The position numbers were made by a program, and so were the translations under genes. Source: Candidatus Zixiibacteriota bacterium (GTDB lineage: Bacteria > Zixibacteria > MSB-5A5 > GN15 > JAAZOE01). Taken from it: a stretch of 64,000 nucleotides of DNA. Numbering within the stretch: the stretch's first letter is position 1; every line of letters starts with the position of its first letter. The notes beneath the pieces are model-generated. The model made no database searches, had not been told where the DNA came from, and saw nothing but the letters and a program-made list of their open reading frames with translations. Positions 9,114-18,611 of the stretch are shown here, one piece after another. Where the stretch lies: positions 62,001 to 126,000 of the forward strand of contig JAGLON010000017.1 in NCBI GenBank assembly GCA_023138975.1. The letters are read 5' to 3'.

Positions 9114-11993
9114 ATGCAGTCGTTTATCAAGAACCCGGTTTCATTGACAGCATTTATCCTGTTTTTATTTTACTCTTTATCGCAGGCGGTAATGCCTCCG
9201 GCTCCACCGGAATGGTATTCTGAGCGGATGAAACAACCGATTCCGAAAAACTACTCAAGGGCAATCCCGGCTCAAGCGGTAAAGATACAAAATGAAATGG
9301 CCAAACTTCCAGTCAAAAGTAACAAAGCGGATACCGATAATCTACTGATCATTCTCGTTGAGTTTCCAGACCATCCGGCAAATTCAATAATGCATCCGCA
9401 ATCTGCATATGAAGACATGATGTTCTCGATCGGTGTTTTATCTACTGGATCATTGGTTGAGTATTATCAGGAGGTTTCTTACGGCGCATTTACTCCTGCC
9501 GGAACTGTATCAGTTTGGATCATGGCGCCTCATCCCTATTCATACTACACCGATGGCAGTTATGGTACCGGGAGTTTCCCCAACAATTCGCAAGGCTTAT
9601 TGGAAGACTGTGTTAGTCAGTTGGACCTTTTATTCGATTTTAGCGACTTTGACAACGATGGCGATGGATTTGCCGAAGGCATTTTCTTGGTTCATGCCGG
9701 TCCCGGCGCGGAAGAGACTGGTAGCGCCGATGACATCTGGTCTCATGCATGGTACCACGAATATATGACCGACGATGGCGTATCCACCGGGCGCTATTCT
9801 ACCGAACCAGAAGAATTAACGGACGGAAGTATGATCCCTATCGGTGTTTTTTGTCACGAGTACGGCCATGTGCTGGGCTTGCCCGATTTATACGATACCG
9901 ATGGATCATCAGAAGGTATCGGTGTCTATTGCCTGATGGCCGGAGGCTCCTGGGGAGCGTTGCCGGGTAACCCCGAACGCCCAACTCATATGTCCGCGGA
10001 AATGAAACGCCGCCTCGGCTGGATGACACCGACCGAAATCACAGGCAACCTGGAAAACCTTACTATCCTTCCCGCCGCAACCAACTCCGACTGCTATCGA
10101 GTTACAAATCCGGCAAATTCTGGTGAGTATTTCCTTATTGAAAACCGCGCCAAAATAGGTTTCGATTCTCTTTTCCGGGGCAATGGCGGACTCGCTATCT
10201 GGCATGTGGATCAATCCGGCAATCAGCGTGATGAAACCCATCGCTATGTGTCACTCGAACAGGCCGATGGTAGCGGTGATCTGGAGCGCGATTTTGGCAC
10301 AGGCAACCGACATCCTCGTACCAACCGAGGCGATGCCGGTGATCTGTTTCCATTCCTTCAGGGTAACGATTATTTCAGTTTCTCATCGCATCCAAGCAGT
10401 TTTTCATACGACGGCTCTGATGCGTTCATGACGATAGACAAAATTACTCAAAACGGTAATGATATCAATGTAGATATACTTACTTCTCCAGAAGATCCGA
10501 TATACCGCTTTGAATCCTATGCAATTGTCGATGATTCTGCCAGTAATTTTAATACTGAAGCAGACTCTGGAGAAATAGTTAACCTTTATGTAACCCTTGC
10601 GTGTGACGGCGTCGGTTCCGATGTAGTTGCTGCACAACTGTCTACTTCTGATACAAGAGTAAGTGTATATTCAGGACATCCTGATTATTATTATGCAAGT
10701 CTAGGACATAATTCCTATTTAGTTAATTCATACAATCCTTTTAAAATTCAAGTAATGAGTCCAAACAACGACTCTGCCGTTACTTTCACATTGTCTCTCA
10801 TGGCTGAAGGTGTGCCCTATGAGTTAGATTTTAAAATGAACATCAACCGCCAAAATATCTTGGTTGTGCTGGATAACAACGGTTCACACTGGTCAGATAA
10901 CATAGTCGAGGCATTACATCAAGTAGGAACATATTCATTCGATGTCTGGTCAACCTCTGAATCCGGCACACCGGAATACGATGACCTTATTCCATATAAT
11001 GCGATCCTCTGGACAACGGCATCTTATTTTGGAACTCGAACGACAACTCCGAGTTATGAAAACTGCCTGTCAGCCGAAGAACTCGATGTCCTAACAGCCT
11101 ACCTTGATGCCCATGGACGGGTCGGACTCTTCAGTCAAGATTACCTGTACGATTTGGGACTCAACAGTTTCGCATCGAACTATCTCATGGTTCAGAGCTT
11201 CACCGAGGATCAACTGGTTGATTCTATTGGAGGTGCGTCCGGATACTACACCGGCCCTGGAGCGACGGCAACATGGTCGATGTATGACTACACCGATTTT
11301 ATTGTCCCCGGCACAGGCGCTAATTTATCTATCATGCAGAATGGAACATCCAACGGCGTAGGTCTCCAATACCCGGCAATAGCTCCGTCAGCTGACTTTT
11401 TCGCAACAACGTTCACTTCTCTGGCAATTGAGCGGCTTGACACACCTTCTCTTGAAGGACTACTATCTGACTGGCTGGGTTGGATGATGACCAATCCCGG
11501 TGTCGATGTTCCGTTGCCGATTGCTCCGGATGAGGGCGATACGCTTGAGACATCACCTATAAACTTCTCATGGACACCAGTTGATGGAGCCATTAAGTAC
11601 CAGGTGATAATCACTACCGATTTTGAACTTACTAATATTGTTGATGACATTCAGAGTACCGAACCACAGGCAGATTATACTTCGGGACTGGCAGAAGGAG
11701 ATTACTTCTGGGCTGTCCATTCGATGAGTGCCACCGATACCTCGGCGTATTCACCAAGAGCGACCTTCACATTCCATATCCCTTATATCTGCGGTGATGC
11801 CAACGGCGACGAAACTGTGAATGTCGGCGATGCGGTACACATCATCAATTATGCTTTCAAGGGTGGCCCTGCGCCTGACCCGATAGCAGCCGGTGATGCC
11901 AACTGTGATGAGACATGCAATGTTGGCGATGCGGTGTATATCATCAACTACGCCTTCAAAGGCGGCCCTGCCCCCTGTGCCAACTGTCCGTAG
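9114..11993 (+). CDS. M6-family metalloprotease (immune inhibitor A-like) with C-terminal dockerin repeats
   Basis: Zn motif HEYGHVLGLPD; C-terminal GDANGDETVNVGDAVHIINYAFKGGPAPDP...GDANCDETCNVGDAVYIINYAFKGGPAPC. Confidence 0.9.
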   Translation: MQSFIKNPVSLTAFILFLFYSLSQAVMPPAPPEWYSERMKQPIPKNYSRAIPAQAVKIQNEMAKLPVKSNKADTDNLLIILVEFPDHPANSIMHPQSAYEDMMFSIGVLSTGSLVEYYQEVSYGAFTPAGTVSVWIMAPHPYSYYTDGSYGTGSFPNNSQGLLEDCVSQLDLLFDFSDFDNDGDGFAEGIFLVHAGPGAEETGSADDIWSHAWYHEYMTDDGVSTGRYSTEPEELTDGSMIPIGVFCHEYGHVLGLPDLYDTDGSSEGIGVYCLMAGGSWGALPGNPERPTHMSAEMKRRLGWMTPTEITGNLENLTILPAATNSDCYRVTNPANSGEYFLIENRAKIGFDSLFRGNGGLAIWHVDQSGNQRDETHRYVSLEQADGSGDLERDFGTGNRHPRTNRGDAGDLFPFLQGNDYFSFSSHPSSFSYDGSDAFMTIDKITQNGNDINVDILTSPEDPIYRFESYAIVDDSASNFNTEADSGEIVNLYVTLACDGVGSDVVAAQLSTSDTRVSVYSGHPDYYYASLGHNSYLVNSYNPFKIQVMSPNNDSAVTFTLSLMAEGVPYELDFKMNINRQNILVVLDNNGSHWSDNIVEALHQVGTYSFDVWSTSESGTPEYDDLIPYNAILWTTASYFGTRTTTPSYENCLSAEELDVLTAYLDAHGRVGLFSQDYLYDLGLNSFASNYLMVQSFTEDQLVDSIGGASGYYTGPGATATWSMYDYTDFIVPGTGANLSIMQNGTSNGVGLQYPAIAPSADFFATTFTSLAIERLDTPSLEGLLSDWLGWMMTNPGVDVPLPIAPDEGDTLETSPINFSWTPVDGAIKYQVIITTDFELTNIVDDIQSTEPQADYTSGLAEGDYFWAVHSMSATDTSAYSPRATFTFHIPYICGDANGDETVNVGDAVHIINYAFKGGPAPDPIAAGDANCDETCNVGDAVYIINYAFKGGPAPCANCP

Positions 11994-12007
11994 GGGGGAA
12001 TCGGGAA

Positions 12008-12027
12008 GGGCGATTCGAGAATCGCCC
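12008..12027. repeat. Perfect inverted repeat / hairpin
   Basis: gggcgattc-ga-gaatcgccc, 14 bp after the M6 protease stop; no strong T tract. Confidence 0.5.
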
Positions 12028-12163
12028 CTACGGAAAAATCGGCCGCAATTAAATCTTCTGTAGCCATCCGGACTGGGAGACCTCATGAGGCCTATGGTCC
12101 AGCCCCTACGAAGAATTTTTCTCAAATTGGGTTCGTTTCGAAGGTTTTTTAAATTTTTCAAAT

Positions 12164-12631
12164 CTACCTCATCCGGCTTTTGTCTTGTAAGGCAATCGCT
12201 TGCGGTAATTTCAAGTCGGGCGTATCATTGCCGTTTGCGTCTCGTTTAAGACAATAATAGTAGCAAAGTTGTTGTGATATTTGTCGTCGCATATGCTTCC
12301 TGTGTTGCTTGAAAGTGGTATTTAGGCTCGGATTGAGCGTTTTTATTGACATGGCGCGCCGTGACCGCCACAAATTATTAATGATTTCATCGGCTAATAG
12401 CATCTGTGTGTGACTTTCGGGCTTTAATGATTTGTTGACGATTTTATCCAATGCCTCATAAGTTATGGGGTCCTCGCGATAATGAGGGGATTGGATGATA
12501 ATGCGATTGGAATAGAGTCCGTGGCGAGTAGCGTTCTGTGATGCGATATCTTTGCCTTCGGGTGTTTTCGGCCCGGTCGATTTCAGGGCGTTTTTGCGAT
12601 TGGCTTCAATCTGTTTCAGGCTGGCACACAT
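12164..12631 (-). CDS. Small hypothetical protein of the 'QIEANRxNALKSTGPKTPEGK...NAxxHGL' type
   Basis: N-terminus SLKQIEANRKNALKSTGPKTPEGKDIASQNATRHGLYS is a recurrent bacterial motif. Confidence 0.65.
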   Translation of the reverse strand: MCASLKQIEANRKNALKSTGPKTPEGKDIASQNATRHGLYSNRIIIQSPHYREDPITYEALDKIVNKSLKPESHTQMLLADEIINNLWRSRRAMSIKTLNPSLNTTFKQHRKHMRRQISQQLCYYYCLKRDANGNDTPDLKLPQAIALQDKSRMR

Positions 12632-13021
12632 GGTACACCTCCGGTCGAGTGAGTGATAGGATTGTCTATATAACCGGAGAGGATTCGGATTTACTACTGA
12701 AGATGTTTGGATTTTGTGGTGTGGCTAATTAATGCAATGAGGATGAAATATGGATAAGGCTTTATCAGAGATTGTAGGCGAACATTTATCCCCAACTACT
12801 AAGAACCGGGGGGGACTCGGGGTTTTCCGAAGGGAAAATTCAATATTTTTGGCCATTTTGATATGCCATTTTCCAGATTTCTCTCCTGAGTACGTCCCAA
12901 CCTCTCCGCCAAAATTGACAAATTGAACTAAATATCATATAATATTAGCTAAGATAATCACTTGGTGCGGACTTATTCCAATCAGAGTACCAAGGTGAGA
13001 TTAATCAAATGATATTAAAGA

Positions 13022-14083
13022 ATGCCTAAAGTTATGGAAAAACAAATCGAACAAATTAAGAATGAAGTCATAAAACTAAAAGAGCAAGCTGATAAGGTCA
13101 GCGAGTCTGCAAATAAAGTCATCTCAGTCTGCAACGTTGTTAATGCTTCTTGGAGTGGATCGGACCTTGTTGGACATGCCGATTTTTTCTATGGCGTTTT
13201 CGAAGAGCCACCACACAATAGACGCTTTAGCGTAGAATGGGGACTTATAAATGGTGTTCCAGGCGGGTGGCAAGAAAGAAATGGCGATGAAGTACTTCAA
13301 AAAATTGAAAAAGACTCAGGTGTATCATTAGAATATCTGGATAAGGCAGCTGATTCTATTGTTGACAAATTTGATGAGCTAAGAAAGAGAGTAATTATTG
13401 TTTTTTCGAGCACCTCGAAAGATCTTGCCAAAGAAATTGAGAAATTTCATCTAAAAACAAAAGTTGATATTTTAAATAAATATTGGAAACGACAAATAGT
13501 AACGAGAGACAGAGGAGCCTTGTTTGCTGGCAGGAAAGTTCCAGTGCATAAATATTATGAGTCTACTGCGTTATTCCTTAGAGGAGCCACCATACAATTA
13601 AACGAATATTTGTATCTGATTGATAAGTTAGTTGCACAGAGTGAAAGTATTGAACAAAAAACGGGAAATGTGACTGCGGGGAGGAATACCTATATTGGTA
13701 GATTCACATTATTACGCCTAACAAAAATTGATAATAAAGATTTCGATTTAAGTAAGTTGATATCGCTTTGCAAGGAATTAGATGATAATTACAGTTTGGA
13801 GAATTATCATTCTTGCGCAATGCTTTTGAGGGCCATTGTTGATCATATACCACCGATTTTTGATAAAATAAATTTTGATAGTGTATGTGCTCAGCATGGC
13901 AGCAGAAGCTTTAAAGATATAGTGAAACCTCTTAATGAAACAGCTAAAAAAATTGGCCACAATTATCTACATGAGCAAATTAATAAGAAGGTTTTGGTCG
14001 CAACGGAAACACAAGTGAATTTTCAGGCGAACTTAGATACTCTTCTGAATGAAGCAGCCTCAATTCTTGAAAAAGAAAAATAA
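13022..14083 (+). CDS. Hypothetical protein, all-helical/coiled-coil-like, AT-rich orphan
   Basis: 353-aa ORF with coiled-coil-like N-terminus; base composition clearly more AT-rich than neighbours; no family recognised. Confidence 0.65.
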   Translation: MPKVMEKQIEQIKNEVIKLKEQADKVSESANKVISVCNVVNASWSGSDLVGHADFFYGVFEEPPHNRRFSVEWGLINGVPGGWQERNGDEVLQKIEKDSGVSLEYLDKAADSIVDKFDELRKRVIIVFSSTSKDLAKEIEKFHLKTKVDILNKYWKRQIVTRDRGALFAGRKVPVHKYYESTALFLRGATIQLNEYLYLIDKLVAQSESIEQKTGNVTAGRNTYIGRFTLLRLTKIDNKDFDLSKLISLCKELDDNYSLENYHSCAMLLRAIVDHIPPIFDKINFDSVCAQHGSRSFKDIVKPLNETAKKIGHNYLHEQINKKVLVATETQVNFQANLDTLLNEAASILEKEK

Positions 14084-14508
14084 TTCGCATATCTATAAAG
14101 TAATGTCAAAAAATGAAACTACATTAGACTGGTGGCCCATCCGAATCATTCTTATGATTCGGGTGGGTTCCCGCTTGACGGTGTTCGATATCATCTTCGA
14201 ATACATTATCCTTGTGCACAGATTTTTAATGATGGCAGGAGCTCCCTCGCTGCGCTCGGGCTCCTTCCCTAGTCTGCTGGTAGGACCATGTCGAAACCTC
14301 CTTCGTTTCACTCAGGATCTATGGCCCTTCCTTCGTCCGGGCCTACGACAGGGGTTTTCGACCTACATAGAGAGTAACACCCTCGGGTGTGAAAAAAATC
14401 TCAAAAAGGGTCAAAAGTCTTGACAATTTAGCTGAAACCTTTTTTATTGACCGATTAGATGAAAAGGATAAGGGCGACTATAAAAACGCCTGTTTTTTTT
14501 GAATATGA

Positions 14509-14526
14509 TTGTTACATTTTTCACAA
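14509..14526. promoter_or_regulatory. Candidate CRP/FNR-family operator upstream of qmoA
   Basis: TTGTTA-CATTTT-TCACAA, 72 bp before the qmoA ATG; same palindrome as at dsrA, qmoC and sat. Confidence 0.6.
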
Positions 14527-14598
14527 AGTCCAAAAGAGAACAAAACACAAAACATAAAGCGCCGCAATACATTGGGCCAATGACCTAAGGAGTGCATT

Positions 14599-15876
14599 AT
14601 GGCAGAGATTACACCTGTCAAAGACCAAATCACGGCCGATGTGCTGGTTGTGGGCGGAGGCATCGCCGGAATAACCAGCGCTATTGAGACCGCTGAGGTC
14701 GGTAAACAAGTGATACTCTTAGAGAAAGAACCGTCTTTGGGCGGTCGGGTCGCTGCAATGAACCTGTATTTCCCTAAGATGTGTCCGCCTACCTGCGGAA
14801 TCGAAATCAATCTGAAACGGATCCGATTAAACCCGAATATTCGGGTTTTGACTCTGGCCGACATCGAAGAGATTACGGGTCAGCCGGGCAATATGGTAGT
14901 CACAATCAAACTCAAACCGCGCTATGTCAATGAAAGATGCACCGGTTGCGGCGAGTGTGAAAAAGTCTGTGAACTGGAACGGGAAAATACTTTCGATCAC
15001 GGTATGTCTAAAACGAAAGCTATTTATATACCGCATCTTATGGCTTATCCGGCTCGCCATATCATCGACCCGGAATTCGTCAAAGACGAAAGCATGAAAA
15101 AAGTCGCCGAGGCTTGTCCTTACGATGCCATCGATCTGGACATGGAAGCCAAAACAATCACCGCCAAAGTCGGCGGAATTGTCTGGGCAACCGGCTGGAA
15201 ACCGTACGATGCCACCAAAATTGACAATCTGGGCTTCGGTAAATATAAAAACGTTCTGACTAACGTTATGATGGAACGCCTGGCATCAGCCAACGGTCCG
15301 ACCAAGGGCAAAATCATTCGCCCCTCGGATAACAAAGAAGTCACTTCGGTTGGGTTTGTTCAATGCGCCGGCTCTCGTGATGAGAACCATCTCCCCTACT
15401 GCTCAGCCATCTGCTGCCTGGCTTCGATGAAACAGACGACTTATATCAGAGATCAGTATCCGGACGCAGAAATCCACATGTTCTATATTGATGTTCGTTC
15501 CCCGGGCCGTCTCGAAGATTTCTATACCAAGAAACAGGAAGACGAGAAAGTGCATTTCCATCGCGGTAAAGTCGCCAAGATTACCGAAAACGCTGATAAT
15601 GGAAATTTGATACTGCATGCGGAAAACACCCTGACCGGTAAAATGACCACGACCGAAGTCGAAATGGCCATTTTGGCTATCGGAATGGTTCCCAATGCAG
15701 TTGACAGTCCGCCCCCGCTTGATACCAAGCTGGATGAATACGGGTTTGTCGCGCAGGATAATGATAACGGTATCTATGGAGCCGGCGTGGCCTCACGGCC
15801 ATTCGACGTTTCCGGAGCAAATATGGATGCTACCGGCGCTGCCCTGAAAGCCATTAACAGCGGGGTAAGGAGGTAA
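14599..15876 (+). CDS. qmoA: Quinone-interacting membrane-bound oxidoreductase subunit A (HdrA-like flavoprotein)
   Basis: VLVVGGGIAGITSAIETAEVGKQVILLEKEPSLGGRVAAMN, CTGCGECEKVC, C-terminal GAALKAINSGVRR; followed by qmoB. Confidence 0.92.
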   Translation: MAEITPVKDQITADVLVVGGGIAGITSAIETAEVGKQVILLEKEPSLGGRVAAMNLYFPKMCPPTCGIEINLKRIRLNPNIRVLTLADIEEITGQPGNMVVTIKLKPRYVNERCTGCGECEKVCELERENTFDHGMSKTKAIYIPHLMAYPARHIIDPEFVKDESMKKVAEACPYDAIDLDMEAKTITAKVGGIVWATGWKPYDATKIDNLGFGKYKNVLTNVMMERLASANGPTKGKIIRPSDNKEVTSVGFVQCAGSRDENHLPYCSAICCLASMKQTTYIRDQYPDAEIHMFYIDVRSPGRLEDFYTKKQEDEKVHFHRGKVAKITENADNGNLILHAENTLTGKMTTTEVEMAILAIGMVPNAVDSPPPLDTKLDEYGFVAQDNDNGIYGAGVASRPFDVSGANMDATGAALKAINSGVRR

Positions 15877-15879
15877 GTC

Positions 15880-18132
15880 ATGGATCCAAAAATCGGAGTA
15901 TATATCTGTAACGGCTGTGACATCGGTAAATCTGTCGAAGTCGATAAGCTCATTGAAGCCGGTACCGGACAGGGCGCGGCAGTTTGTAAAGCTCATGACT
16001 GTCTGTGCAGTCCAGAAGGCGTTCAGCTGATTCGCGATGAAATTAAGAGCGAAGCACTTACCCACATTGTTGTCGGCGCCTGCTCACAGCGGGTCTTTCC
16101 TGAATTGTTTACCTTTGGCGATGAGATCCTCGTTGATCGCGCCAATCTTCGGGAACAGGTTGCCTGGTGCCATAAACCGAACGACGAAGATACACAGATG
16201 CTGGCCGAAGACCAAATCCGAATGGGTGTTGCTAAAGTAAAAGTAACGACAGCCCCGGTTCCTTATACCGAGGACACCTCCAAAGATATCATGGTTATCG
16301 GCGGCGGTATAGCCGGTATGAATTCCGCTATTGCGGCAGCCGATGCCGGGCACAATGTTACTATCGTTGAAAAAGAAAATCAATTAGGCGGTTGGGCAAC
16401 CAAATTTACTAAAGTGTTTCCCAAAAAAGCCCCGTACAAGGACCTTGAAGATTCCGGCTATGAAGAACTTGTAAAGAAGATAAACGATGATAACAGCATT
16501 ACCGTTTATTTAAATTCCACGATTGCAAAGACTTCCGGTCAGCCCGGAAAGTTTGAAGTTACCCTCAATGTTGATGGCGGTTCGGCTGAGTTTGTCACCG
16601 GTTCGATTATTCTGGCTACCGGCTGGAAACCGTATGACGCAACCAAATTAACGCATCTTGGTTTTGGAGATTCCCCCGATATTATCACTAATATCGATAT
16701 GGAAAAGATGGTTGCCGACGGCGCCATCAAGCGTCCTTCCGACGGTAAACCGGTCGAGAGTATCGCCTTTTTACAATGCGCCGGATCCCGCGATCAGGAT
16801 CATCTGCCTTATTGTTCAGCGGTCTGCTGCCGCGTTTCTTTGAAACAGGCCAAGTATGTCCGAGAACAGTACCCGGACGCAAAGGTTTATATCATTTACA
16901 AAGATGTCCGCACTCCGGCTCAGTATGAGGCTTTCTATGCCAACGTTCAGGAAGACGATGGCATATTCATGACCAAGGGTGAGATTGCCAAAGTAAGCGC
17001 GGATAATGGCAAAGTCCTGATTGATGTCGAGGAAACGCTGCTCGGTGAAAACATTCAGATTGAGGCCGACATGGTTGTTTTGGCCACCGGCATGGTTCCA
17101 ACGACAAAAGTCGAAGACCTGGTGATCGAAAAATCTGAAGAAGCTCAGGTCGAAGGCGAAGAAGCTCCAGCAAAAAAAGATGCTCCGGCCGAAGGCGAAA
17201 AATCTGAAGCCGCCAGTGCCGAACAGGGCGCCAAGATTATCAACCTGACCTATCGTCAGGGTACCGATCTTCCAACCCTCAAATACGGATTCCCGGATTC
17301 ACATTTTGTCTGCTTCCCGTATGAAACCCGTCGCACGGCTATTTATGCCGCCGGTGCGGTACGGGCTCCCATGGATCTTTCATCAGCGGCATCCGACGCC
17401 TACGGTGCCACATTGAAATCGATTCAGGCCGTAAATTTAGTCAGCAAAGGTATGGCACTTCACCCCCGAGCCGGAGATACAACTTACCCGGATTTCTTCT
17501 TCCAAAAATGTACACAGTGTAAGCGGTGTACGGAAGAATGTCCGTTCGGAGCGCTGGATGAAGATGAAAAAGGCACACCACTGCCGAATCCGTTCCGTTG
17601 CCGCCGTTGCGGTATCTGCATGGGCGCCTGCCCGGAACGTATCGTTTCCTTCAATAACTACAGCGTTCACATGGTCTCCTCGATGATTAAGTCGATTGAG
17701 ATACCGGATGAGTTCGAGGAAAAACCGCGTATTCTGGCCTTTGTCTGCGAAAACGACGCTATGCCATCGGTTGACATGGCCGGTCTTAAGCATATGCAGT
17801 ACAACTCTATGGTTCGTATTATCCCACTGCGCTGTTTAGGCTCAATGAACTCGGTCTGGGTCAGCGACGCGTTATCGGTCGGATTTGACGGTATTCTGCT
17901 TATTGGCTGTAAAAAAGGCGATGATTATCAATGTCACTTCGTCAATGGCAGCGAGCTCGCTCATATCCGAATGGATAATGTTCGGGATAAACTCAAACAG
18001 TTAGTCCTCGAAGAAGAACGGGTCGAAATCCATGAATTGTCGATATCCGATTACCATAAAATCCCGAAAATCTTCGACGATTTTCTCGAAGTTATGGAAC
18101 AGGTTGGACCAAACCCATACAAAGGAATGTAG
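15880..18132 (+). CDS. qmoB: Quinone-interacting membrane-bound oxidoreductase subunit B (HdrA-like with ferredoxin and MvhD-like C-terminus)
   Basis: IGVYICNGCDIG..., GGGIAGMNSAIAAADAG, CTQCKRCTEECPFGALDEDEKGTPLPNPFRCRRCGICMGACPERI, C-terminal GCKKGDDYQCHFVNGSELA. Confidence 0.92.
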   Translation: MDPKIGVYICNGCDIGKSVEVDKLIEAGTGQGAAVCKAHDCLCSPEGVQLIRDEIKSEALTHIVVGACSQRVFPELFTFGDEILVDRANLREQVAWCHKPNDEDTQMLAEDQIRMGVAKVKVTTAPVPYTEDTSKDIMVIGGGIAGMNSAIAAADAGHNVTIVEKENQLGGWATKFTKVFPKKAPYKDLEDSGYEELVKKINDDNSITVYLNSTIAKTSGQPGKFEVTLNVDGGSAEFVTGSIILATGWKPYDATKLTHLGFGDSPDIITNIDMEKMVADGAIKRPSDGKPVESIAFLQCAGSRDQDHLPYCSAVCCRVSLKQAKYVREQYPDAKVYIIYKDVRTPAQYEAFYANVQEDDGIFMTKGEIAKVSADNGKVLIDVEETLLGENIQIEADMVVLATGMVPTTKVEDLVIEKSEEAQVEGEEAPAKKDAPAEGEKSEAASAEQGAKIINLTYRQGTDLPTLKYGFPDSHFVCFPYETRRTAIYAAGAVRAPMDLSSAASDAYGATLKSIQAVNLVSKGMALHPRAGDTTYPDFFFQKCTQCKRCTEECPFGALDEDEKGTPLPNPFRCRRCGICMGACPERIVSFNNYSVHMVSSMIKSIEIPDEFEEKPRILAFVCENDAMPSVDMAGLKHMQYNSMVRIIPLRCLGSMNSVWVSDALSVGFDGILLIGCKKGDDYQCHFVNGSELAHIRMDNVRDKLKQLVLEEERVEIHELSISDYHKIPKIFDDFLEVMEQVGPNPYKGM

Positions 18133-18171
18133 TATACATTCCAGATTTGTTGAACGGTAAATTACAATTAC

Positions 18172-18200
18172 AAAAACCCCTCGATATTCGAGGGGTTTTT
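18172..18200 (+). terminator. Intrinsic terminator after qmoB
   Basis: aaaaacccctcg-atat-tcgaggggttttt perfect hairpin with T run. Confidence 0.85.
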
Positions 18201-18518
18201 GTTTGAGAAAAAAGTAACATGCTCCTGTTTAAAAAAACACTGCTTTATAGGGAATATAAAAATAGTTATATCCTCTCCACATTCAGTAAACATCATCCGG
18301 AAAAACTTTTATTCCTTGACAACTCATTACATTACAATCCATTACAAAACACGCCAACGAGTCGTAGGCTTACTCAAGGCATCTTGACAAATCGTCGAGA
18401 TAATGAAATTTTTCACAAAATCCGCTTGACTATAATGAGGGAATTGGTTAATATATCCTCTGATTAAGAGGAGAATATTCGTTTTTTTGACTATTGCGAT
18501 TACGTCAAACGTCCGATA

Positions 18519-18536
18519 TTGTGAAAAAAAGCACAA
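18519..18536. promoter_or_regulatory. Candidate CRP/FNR-family operator upstream of dsrA
   Basis: TTGTGA-AAAAAA-GCACAA, flanked by A/T to give ATTGTG...CACAAT; 75 bp before dsrA ATG. Confidence 0.65.
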
Positions 18537-18611
18537 TCTCGGCAATAAGAGCGATAAGAAATAAAACGCTGGTATAAATTCCAAATTGTACTTTGTAGAT
18601 AAGGAGTCACA

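Noticed and set aside
11751-12161. 136-aa minus-strand ORF overlapping the M6 protease end
   Set aside because: Antisense to dockerin repeats and a hairpin; no support.
14599-18132. QmoA/QmoB similarity as a recent duplication
   Set aside because: Both subunits being HdrA-like is well known; the shared motifs (ATGWKPYDATK, CAGSRD..HLPYCSA.CC) are expected family features.
18402-18417. Second operator upstream of dsrA
   Set aside because: Only one half-site (TCACA) is good; the left half matches 3 of 5. Not listed as a feature, only mentioned under the two-site finding.
18199-18467. Short ORFs in the qmoB-dsrA gap
   Set aside because: Overlap a terminator and the AT-rich promoter region; composition and content not coding-like.
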